Source of the DNA: Mycobacteroides chelonae
Lineage (GTDB): Bacteria > Actinomycetota > Actinomycetes > Mycobacteriales > Mycobacteriaceae
Length of the DNA stretch: 64,000 bases
Direction of reading: 5' to 3'
Assembly (NCBI RefSeq): GCF_016767715.1
Contig: NZ_CP050145.1
Coordinates: 372,001-436,000, forward strand
In this document: positions 57,887-64,000 of the stretch, piece by piece
Numbering within the stretch: the stretch's first letter is position 1
Layout: each line of letters opens with the position of its first letter
Notes under the pieces: generated by a model
Seen by the model: only the letters and a program-made list of their open reading frames with translations
Database searches by the model: none
What the model was told of the DNA's origin: nothing
Program-made: the position numbers and the translations under genes

Positions 57887-60825
57887 CGTCGGGTCAGCAG
57901 CCGCCGGAGGACGCGACGACCGGTCCGGTACTGGTAGCGCCCGCACCGCCGGTGGCACAGGAACCCGAGAAGCGCCCTGGGCCTGCGCGATTGCTCCGCG
58001 TGCTGGCGATTCCGGTGGTCATCTTCTGGGTGCTGGCGGCCGCAGCCCTCAACATTTTCGTGCCCACCCTGGAAGAAACGACCGCGGCCAATGCCAAGGC
58101 GATGATTCCCCGTGACGCACCCTCGTCGGCCGCTGCCATCACGCAGGGGCAGGACTTCGAAGAGTCCGACTACACCAGCATGGCGGTAGTTGTCCTGGAG
58201 ACCCAGGGCCGCACACTCGGCGAGCAGGACCACCGCTACTACGACGAGATGGTTCGCCGTCTACTCGACGACAAAGAGCACGTGCAATCGCTCATGAATC
58301 TGTGGGGCGACCCTGTCACCAGGTCAGGTCAGCAGAGCGCCGACGCGCAGGCCGCAACGCTGACAGTGCGTCCTGCCGGAGATCTGGGTGACGCCGACTC
58401 GAACAGGTCGATCAAGGCCATCCGCGGCATCATCGAAAAGCTGGACAAGGACAAGCCCGAAGGGCTCACGGTCTACGTGAGTGGGCCGGCACCCCTGGCC
58501 TCAGACACTCTCAATGCCGCCGACGAGAGCATGGTCACGCTGACGATCGTCACCATCGTGGTGATCATCGCGATGCTGCTCATCGCCTATCGCTCGTTCA
58601 CTCGGGCGATCATCCCGCTGATCGGTGTGTTGATCACACTGGCCACGGCCCGTGGCGTGGTCTCCCTTCTGGTCGAAAACCACGTCATCGGGATCTCGTC
58701 GTTCGCGATGAACATGGCCGTGTCATTGGTTCTCGGTGTCGCCACCGATTACGGGATCTTTTACCTGGGCCGTTTTCAGGAGGCCCGGCGCGCGGGGGAG
58801 GACCGGGAGTCCGCCTACTACACCTCGGTGCGCAGCGTGGCCCACGTTGTTCTGGGATCGGGCATTGCGATATCGGGTGCGTGCCTGTGCCTGAGCCTGA
58901 CGACCCTCGACTACTTCCGGACGTTGGGGCCACCGTGTTTTGTGGCAATGGTCGTCGCCGTTATCGCGGCGCTCACGCTGGGGCCGGCCCTATTGACACT
59001 GGGTAGCAAGATCCCCTGGCTCTCCGAGCCGGCCAAGACCAGCCCGGTCTGGCGCAAGCTGGGCACGGCGATCGCCAAGTGGCCTGTCGCGATGATTGCG
59101 GTTGCAGCGCTGGTGATTCCATTGTGTATCGCGAACCTGGCCAACTACACGGTGAGCTACAACGACCGCGATTACGCTCCCAAGAGTGTCGAGTCGTCTC
59201 GCGGCTATGACGCCGCAGACCGGCATTTCCAGCCGAGTCAGCTCTCGATCGACACCTTGTACATCAAGGCCGATCACGACATGCGCAACACCACCGACAT
59301 GATCAGTTTGGACCGGATCGCGAAGAACATTGTTCGTACGCCGGGTATTTCGATGGTGCAAAGCATTACCCGGCCCAATGGCCGACCGCTGGAACACGCC
59401 TCGCTGCCGTATGCGATGGGTTCAATGGGCACCAAGATCGGTCAGAATCTGGGGTTCCTGAAAGACCGCGTAACCGACATCGACACCATGGCCGCCCGGA
59501 TGGGGGACATGATGGAGTTGAGCAAGAACATGGCGAACATCACCGGGCAGCTGTCCGCGGGTACGCAGATGTCCGTGGAGGCTTCCCGGGGTCTGAAGGC
59601 CGCGATGGAGAAGACCCGTGACAACCTGTCCAACTTTGATGACTTCTTCCGCCCGATACGTAACTATTTGTATTGGGAGCCTCACTGTTTCGACATTCCG
59701 ATCTGTTGGGCCATGCGCTCGTTGAATGAATCGGTCGACAACATTGACGAAGCGACCTCGCAACTGGGCCCGATGGTAGACGGGCTGAGCATGGTTGATG
59801 CGGCCACTCCGCAGATGATCACGCAGCTCAATGCCATGGTGCAGAACATGGCTGTCATGCAGCAGCTGACCCTGACGATGCAAAGCCTCTTCCACGCCAC
59901 CATCGCCCAGCTGGAGCCCATGATCGACCCGATGGTCGATATGGGTAAGGCCTTCGACAACGCCAAGAATGACGACTTCTTCTTCATGCCGCCGGAGTCG
60001 TTCAAAACTAAGGACTTTCAGACCGGGTTGAAGTTCATGATGACCCCTGACGGCAAGGGTGCACGGATTCTGATCTACCACGAGGGCGAAGCGATGAGTC
60101 CCCAGGGCATTGATCAGATTCAGCGCGCCGAGTCCGCCGCCCACGAGGCGATCAAGGGGACATCGCTGTCCAATGTCGATCTGCTGGTAGCCGGTGCATC
60201 CGCGAATTACCGTGATGTGCAGGCATTTTCCATGAACGACATCTTGACGATGATGTTGGCCACGTTCGGGCTGGTGTTCCTGATTGTCATGGTGATCACC
60301 CGTACCCTGGCCGGTTCGGTGATCGTCCTGATCACTGTGGTGCTGTCTTTCCTGGGCTCCCTCGGGCTGGCGGCATTCATCTGGGAGACCTTGATCGGTA
60401 TCGAATTGCATTGGCTGACCCTGCCTATTGCGTTCATCGTGCTGGTGGGGGTGGGTTGCGACTACAACCTGCTATTGCTCTCCCGGTACCGCGAAGAGCT
60501 CTCTGCCGGAATACGCACCGGTCTGATTCGTACCATCGCAGGCTCAGGCAACGTCGCCGTCACCGCGGCATTCGTGCTCGCCGGCACCATGCTGGCCATG
60601 CTCTCCAGCGATGTCGTCAACATCGGCCAGGCGGGGTCCACTATCTGCATCGGCCTGATCTTCGACATGATGATCGTCCGGCTGTTCCTGGTCATGCCGT
60701 TGGCCAGGCTCCTGGGGCCCTGGTTCTGGTGGCCGCAGAAACTCCCCACCCGGAAACGCGCCACGTTTAGAGATGAGCCCGAACGTGGCCCGCAACCGGA
60801 CGAGCCCACTAGCGCAACGGTTTAA
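57883..60825 (+). CDS. MmpL-family RND transporter
   Basis: A 980-residue RND-superfamily transporter: N-terminal TM1, a large periplasmic loop, TM2-6 with G-V-A-T-D-Y-G-I-F (proton-relay Asp-Tyr pair), second loop, then TM7-12 with G-V-G-C-D-Y-N-L-L, the second Asp-Tyr pair. A coiled segment around 520-690, carrying N-x-x-x-M repeats, is typical of MmpL4/5/10-type members. It exports lipids, siderophores or drugs; the substrate cannot be read from sequence. ATG 57883 overlaps the mmpS stop; a start at 57865 is less likely. Confidence 0.92.
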   Translation: MTSGQQPPEDATTGPVLVAPAPPVAQEPEKRPGPARLLRVLAIPVVIFWVLAAAALNIFVPTLEETTAANAKAMIPRDAPSSAAAITQGQDFEESDYTSMAVVVLETQGRTLGEQDHRYYDEMVRRLLDDKEHVQSLMNLWGDPVTRSGQQSADAQAATLTVRPAGDLGDADSNRSIKAIRGIIEKLDKDKPEGLTVYVSGPAPLASDTLNAADESMVTLTIVTIVVIIAMLLIAYRSFTRAIIPLIGVLITLATARGVVSLLVENHVIGISSFAMNMAVSLVLGVATDYGIFYLGRFQEARRAGEDRESAYYTSVRSVAHVVLGSGIAISGACLCLSLTTLDYFRTLGPPCFVAMVVAVIAALTLGPALLTLGSKIPWLSEPAKTSPVWRKLGTAIAKWPVAMIAVAALVIPLCIANLANYTVSYNDRDYAPKSVESSRGYDAADRHFQPSQLSIDTLYIKADHDMRNTTDMISLDRIAKNIVRTPGISMVQSITRPNGRPLEHASLPYAMGSMGTKIGQNLGFLKDRVTDIDTMAARMGDMMELSKNMANITGQLSAGTQMSVEASRGLKAAMEKTRDNLSNFDDFFRPIRNYLYWEPHCFDIPICWAMRSLNESVDNIDEATSQLGPMVDGLSMVDAATPQMITQLNAMVQNMAVMQQLTLTMQSLFHATIAQLEPMIDPMVDMGKAFDNAKNDDFFFMPPESFKTKDFQTGLKFMMTPDGKGARILIYHEGEAMSPQGIDQIQRAESAAHEAIKGTSLSNVDLLVAGASANYRDVQAFSMNDILTMMLATFGLVFLIVMVITRTLAGSVIVLITVVLSFLGSLGLAAFIWETLIGIELHWLTLPIAFIVLVGVGCDYNLLLLSRYREELSAGIRTGLIRTIAGSGNVAVTAAFVLAGTMLAMLSSDVVNIGQAGSTICIGLIFDMMIVRLFLVMPLARLLGPWFWWPQKLPTRKRATFRDEPERGPQPDEPTSATV

Positions 60826-60891
60826 TAGATTGCCGACCTGATCATTGTCCGTACAGCTAAATAGGTTGTACGCGCCAATAGGATGGCAGCC

Positions 60892-61731
60892 ATGAGTGAC
60901 AGAGCTGGTTGGTTGGGTGCGAATCGGGCCAACTGGAACGAGCGAGCCGCAATTCACGCGGCTCGTGATGGCTCGGGGTATCAGGTGCAGGAGTTCGTCG
61001 ACAACGGCTCGTTGCTCTCGGATGTCGTCAGTTTCGACCTGCCGGTGCTCGGTGACATCGTCGGCAAGAACACCGTGCACCTGCAGTGCCATATTGGGAC
61101 GGACACGATTTCGTTGGCCCGCTTGGGTGCCGTCGCGACGGGCCTGGATTTCTCACAGGACGCTATCCGGGAGGCTCGGACACTGGCCGCCGAGACGGGC
61201 GATGTCGTGACCTTCGTAGAGGCAGACGTTCACGATGCGGCAAAAGTGCTGCCGTGCAATAGCTTCGACCTTGTCTACACCGGAATTGGGGCGTTGTGCT
61301 GGCTTCCTCGCGTTGACGCGTGGGCGGAGGTGGTCTCGGCGCTCCTTGCTCCCGGTGGGGCTCTAGTCATCCGCGAAGGACATCCGATCTTGTGGTCGAT
61401 AGATGATTCCGTTGGCGATGAGTTGCGTCTGCGATACCCGTACTTCGAGCATGACGAACCGTTGGAATGGGACGACGGTCAAACATACGTCCCTACGGAT
61501 AAGGTCATTCAGGCTTCGACGACCTACGAATGGAATCACTCTCTCGGCGAGATCGTGACGGCTCTGATCACGAGCGGTCTGCGCATCGATCTCCTGATCG
61601 AGCACGATAGTGTTCCCTGGGAGGCACTTCCCGGCCATATGGCGCCGCGGCCCGGAGGTGAATGGGCGCTGAGTGAGCGGTCGGGTGTCATGCCCCTTAC
61701 GTACACGATCAGGGCCACAAAGACGGCCTGA
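60892..61731 (+). CDS. Class I SAM-dependent methyltransferase
   Basis: A 279-residue protein. Motif I is degenerate, V-L-H-L-Q-C-H-I-G-T-D-T in the nearby form V-H-L-Q-C-H-I-G (normally VLDxGCGxG), followed by T-G-L-D-F-S and V-Y-T-G-I-G-A-L-C-W-L. The H-L-Q-C-x-x-G type is known in the UbiE/ methyltransf_25 branch. The substrate is unknown. ATG 60892 is chosen; ATG 60883 would add three residues. It stands alone between mmpL and the convergent small membrane protein. Confidence 0.8.
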   Translation: MSDRAGWLGANRANWNERAAIHAARDGSGYQVQEFVDNGSLLSDVVSFDLPVLGDIVGKNTVHLQCHIGTDTISLARLGAVATGLDFSQDAIREARTLAAETGDVVTFVEADVHDAAKVLPCNSFDLVYTGIGALCWLPRVDAWAEVVSALLAPGGALVIREGHPILWSIDDSVGDELRLRYPYFEHDEPLEWDDGQTYVPTDKVIQASTTYEWNHSLGEIVTALITSGLRIDLLIEHDSVPWEALPGHMAPRPGGEWALSERSGVMPLTYTIRATKTA

Positions 61732-61752
61732 AGCGGGCTGCGGCTGCCAATC

Positions 61753-62121
61753 CTATTGGACTGCAACTAAAGCCAGACCGCCACTGGTTGCCACGAATGA
61801 GGCGAACGTGACAGCCTTGAAAACCGCGGTGGACGTAACATTCTCCTTGAACGCCATCGGCAGAAACAGGGTTGGGTTCAGCAGCGCGCCAAAGACCACG
61901 ACGGCGGCCAGCCAGCCGGGCATTCCCGGCACGGCGAGCCCCACCGCGATCAGGAGTATTCCCATCATGATGTAGTCCAGATGGGCCTGGAGAAACCTGC
62001 GGCCGTTCGTTACACCGATGCGCTTGAGCAGTTGCGGGGCAAGGAAGTTGGCGGCCACCGCCCACCCCATCATTGCCCCGAATGCCAGCTCGAGTAGGCC
62101 GATGCGGACGACGAGGTTCAT
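61753..62121 (-). CDS. Small four-helix membrane protein
   Basis: A 122-residue protein with four hydrophobic helices. R-R-F-L-Q-A-H-L-D-Y-I-M-M-G after helix 1 resembles the motif of hydroxylaminobenzene mutase/styrene-oxide isomerase-like proteins, but the match is only suggestive. ATG 62121 overlaps the stop of the nitrilase-type gene by 4 nt, so they are co-translated; the partner may give the context of an amide/nitrile-related modification. The function is unknown. Confidence 0.72.
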   Translation of the reverse strand: MNLVVRIGLLELAFGAMMGWAVAANFLAPQLLKRIGVTNGRRFLQAHLDYIMMGILLIAVGLAVPGMPGWLAAVVVFGALLNPTLFLPMAFKENVTSTAVFKAVTFASFVATSGGLALVAVQ

Positions 62122-63038
62122 GCGCTGACCATGTTTCTGCGATACCACCGCCGGCCATGCCACCGTTGGTAATGCCATGCGGCGGTGGGGAGTGCGCCGC
62201 GGGGATGCAGCCAGAAGCGGTCGGGAATCTCAGTCGTGGGTGCCTGGCGTCCGAGGTCGATCTCGCCGAGGAGAATGCCCTGTCCCTGTTCGGGGCGACG
62301 TTCGGCGATGATATGCCCGGCACCATCGGTGATGAGGGTGGAACCCTCAAAATGCCCCCGGTACTCGAGGGGAATCCAAGGCATAGCGCAGCGCAAATCG
62401 CCGACGTGTGCAGCGTGAACAACCGGTGCTCCAACGTATTTGGCGAAGGTGCCCGCCGCGGCCCGGGCTGTCTCGTGGTTGCGGCGTTCCATCCCCTCGA
62501 ATGTCGAGCGTGGATGCCATGGAGGTACGGACCACCAGCCAGAACCGGTCATCACCAAGTCGACCCGTGAACGCATGCGTTGTGCGGTGCGGGTGCGCAT
62601 CAGCTCCCAACACACGGCAGCCCCAACGTCATACGCGCCCGCACGGAACACCCCGTCGTCCCGGCCGCCGATGTAGAAGGAGTTCTCCCACATGGTCGGC
62701 AGGTCCTTGTCGTGGCGCCCAACCACTCCCGTCGCATCCGCTGCGACGTAGGCGTTGCGGACGTGCCCGTCTCCGTCCCGGCACAGGAACGAGCCGCCGA
62801 CGAGCGCGTCGTAGCGACGGGCCAGTGAGCACAGCAGTTCGGTGGCCTCTCCCGAGAAGGGCAGGGTGGCCTTTTTCAAGGAGGGATCGAAGGCGATCCC
62901 GCTGGTGAAGAACTCGGGTAACGCGATGATGCGCGCGCCGGATTGGCCGGCTTTATCGGCGAGCGTGGAGCACCTGTCCAGGTTCGCGGCGACATCGCCG
63001 ATGACTGCTTCGAGTTGGATCGCCGCCGCCAGAACCAT
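62118..63038 (-). CDS. Carbon-nitrogen hydrolase (nitrilase superfamily)
   Basis: A 306-residue protein with the nitrilase triad: Glu42 in A-L-P-E-F-F, Lys111 in R-H-D-K-D-L-P and Cys143 in A-A-V-C-W-E-L. The H-D-K-D-L-P-T-x-W-E-N region is typical of a less-studied actinobacterial amidase branch. The substrate is not predictable. It starts 31 bp after the tetR stop, in a stretch that contains an 18-bp tandem duplication. Confidence 0.85.
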   Translation of the reverse strand: MVLAAAIQLEAVIGDVAANLDRCSTLADKAGQSGARIIALPEFFTSGIAFDPSLKKATLPFSGEATELLCSLARRYDALVGGSFLCRDGDGHVRNAYVAADATGVVGRHDKDLPTMWENSFYIGGRDDGVFRAGAYDVGAAVCWELMRTRTAQRMRSRVDLVMTGSGWWSVPPWHPRSTFEGMERRNHETARAAAGTFAKYVGAPVVHAAHVGDLRCAMPWIPLEYRGHFEGSTLITDGAGHIIAERRPEQGQGILLGEIDLGRQAPTTEIPDRFWLHPRGALPTAAWHYQRWHGRRWYRRNMVSA

Positions 63039-63042
63039 AACC

Positions 63043-63078
63043 GAACGCTACTACAAAACTGAACGCTCCTACAAGACT
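63043..63078. repeat. Tandem 18-bp direct repeat
   Basis: Two adjacent copies beginning GAACGCT (63043-63060, 63061-63078) match at 16 of 18 positions. The second copy contains the last codons and stop of the tetR gene, the first lies in the gap before the nitrilase-type gene, so it looks like a local duplication. Confidence 0.65.
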
Positions 63079-63713
63079 TTGGTGCGGGCGAGGCCGCGCT
63101 CGATGATTTCGCGCCCCAAGGCCAAGACGCGTTGCATCTCGGCGGGCTCAAGGCGCAGCCTGTCAGGACGTAAATTGAGCGACAAGACGCCATTCCATGC
63201 GCCCCACAGAAAGATGGATGTCCGGACCGGATCTGTGCAGTACAGCTCACCTGCGGCGTCGGCGCGGCGGAGTACATCAGCGATATCGCCGACCAGCGAC
63301 TCGACCTTGTCGGCGATCCGGCGTTCGACTTCGTCGGCCATATCTCCGGGGGGAACGTCGAGAGTGCGCAGGGCGATCATGCGGAAGTACCCGGGGTTCT
63401 GCAGATGGAAATCGCAGTAGGCATCACTGGCAGCGCGCAGCTCCTCCATCGGCGTGCGCCCCTTGCCGAAGGCCTTTGCCATCGCCTCCTCGTTGACCAG
63501 CAAGGCGCGCTCGACGAGTGCGAGATAGAGACGCTCTTTGTTCTTGAAGTGGTGATAGATCGAACCAACCGCGAGATCGGCGGTATCGGCGATGGCGTCC
63601 ATGGTGACCGCATGGAACCCGCGCTCCACGAAAAGTGCTTCGGCCGCGTCGAGGATTGCCGCAGTCGTTACGGCGGTCCGGCGGTCTTGACGTCGACCCT
63701 TGGTCTCAGGCAC
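63069..63713 (-). CDS. TetR-family transcriptional regulator
   Basis: A 214-residue TetR protein with a classical HTH (V-T-M-D-A-I-A-D-T-A-D-L-A-V-G-S-I-Y-H-H-F) and a TetR_C ligand domain with W-G-A-W-N-G-V-L. It heads a three-gene minus-strand unit (tetR, C-N hydrolase, small membrane protein), so it probably controls its own operon. The divergent gene begins 46 bp away. Confidence 0.87.
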   Translation of the reverse strand: MPETKGRRQDRRTAVTTAAILDAAEALFVERGFHAVTMDAIADTADLAVGSIYHHFKNKERLYLALVERALLVNEEAMAKAFGKGRTPMEELRAASDAYCDFHLQNPGYFRMIALRTLDVPPGDMADEVERRIADKVESLVGDIADVLRRADAAGELYCTDPVRTSIFLWGAWNGVLSLNLRPDRLRLEPAEMQRVLALGREIIERGLARTKVL

Positions 63714-63759
63714 CCACCGAGGTTACGGGTGTGCGATCCCCTGGCGGTAGCGTTAGCGG

Positions 63760-64000
63760 ATGGTCGTCACCCTGCACCCCAAGTCGGGTCTCAAGGCCCG
63801 GTTGCCGTTTTTGTTTGTGCTGCTGTTCGTCAAGCCGCTGTTGATCCTGTTTCCGATCCTCGACGCCGGTCTTCGCCAGCTCAAATGGCTGGACCAGGGC
63901 GCCCAACGGGGACCCGATGCGCCCGGCATTCAGCGGACGCGGATCGCCCTGGCCGACCGGCCTACGGATCTGATGGTGCCGGCGGGGACGCAAGCAAGTG
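63760..64000 (+). CDS. N-terminal part of a membrane-anchored protein, cut by window end
   Basis: ATG 63760 opens a frame that stays open to the right edge (80 codons). It starts M-V-V-T-L-H-P-K-S, then a hydrophobic helix F-L-F-V-L-L-F-V-K-P-L-L-I-L-F and a polar stretch. The pattern resembles N-termini of mycobacterial alpha/beta-hydrolase esterases with an anchor, but too little is visible to say. It diverges from the tetR gene. Confidence 0.6.
   Translation, partial: MVVTLHPKSGLKARLPFLFVLLFVKPLLILFPILDAGLRQLKWLDQGAQRGPDAPGIQRTRIALADRPTDLMVPAGTQAS

Noticed and set aside
59422..60411. 329-aa minus-strand ORF opposite mmpL
   Set aside because: It is a His/Arg/Gln-rich shadow of the MmpL coding frame.

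Overview
The window reads as chromosome of a rapidly growing mycobacterium, most likely of the Mycobacteroides abscessus/chelonae group. It is GC-rich, with many GTG/TTG starts, 1-8 nt gene overlaps, MmpS/MmpL, WhiB4, PonA2, DUF222/13E12 and Ltp-type thiolase genes. Its backbone follows the M. tuberculosis Rv3696c-Rv3654c order, read in the opposite direction. Species is inferred from gene content only. No insertion sequence, integrase, prophage or CRISPR array was seen; insertions relative to M. tuberculosis are single genes or small clusters.

Layout. 0-5 kb: 3' part of a WXG/lytic-transglycosylase-like protein, a TetR regulator, and an ltp1-MaoC-SDR lipid (sterol or fatty-acid side chain) operon closed by a strong terminator. 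5-8.1 kb: glpF-glpK glycerol uptake and phosphorylation, facing an autoregulated-looking PadR repressor. 8.2-17 kb: a ParB-like small protein and a CPA2 antiporter, then a membrane/AAA+ neighbourhood: RDD and SpoIIM-like proteins diverging from a tiny leaderless promoter, and a tightly overlapping operon (Pro-rich membrane protein, DUF4129, DUF4350, MoxR, DUF58). 17-25.4 kb is the most accessory part: a methyltransferase behind a double palindromic operator, a 13E12-type HNH protein, an AlkA-like glycosylase, two related cysteine-containing cell-envelope proteins, an acyltransferase, an SGNH hydrolase, a lipoprotein, a GNAT protein, a 47-aa membrane protein and tRNA-Pro(CGG).

25.4-44.3 kb: conserved envelope and redox core with cds1, a metallophosphoesterase, ponA2, whiB4, a Get3-like ATPase pair, RidA, an MBL hydrolase, an EamA transporter, crp, a frameshifted membrane gene, nth, a membrane thioredoxin, a NUDIX CoA pyrophosphatase, marP, an EphE-like protein, a holin-like protein, a secreted protease and acs. 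44.4-49.7 kb: dppABCD peptide importer. 49.7-52.1 kb: a degenerate Fic-fold protein, a HAD phosphatase and two non-coding RNAs, the Ms1/MTS2823-type RNA and the 6C (B11) RNA, recognised from position, hairpins and terminators. 52.1-56.6 kb: an ssd-tad pilus locus. 56.7-60.8 kb: a TetR regulator diverging from mmpS-mmpL across two identical-architecture operators. 60.8-64 kb: a methyltransferase, a small membrane protein, a nitrilase-family hydrolase, another TetR and the start of a truncated gene.

Most genes are housekeeping. The points that deserve attention are the double operator at 17.0 kb, the paired FFCxKYR...WKxC envelope proteins, the pseudo-Fic protein, the tad minor pilins without ordinary start codons, the Rv3675-like frameshift, the 22-bp inverted repeat behind whiB4, and the two sRNAs. 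I did not find one clear-cut new multi-gene system. The closest candidates are the MoxR/DUF58/DUF4129/DUF4350/SpoIIM/RDD neighbourhood and the divergent mmpS-mmpL/TetR unit.
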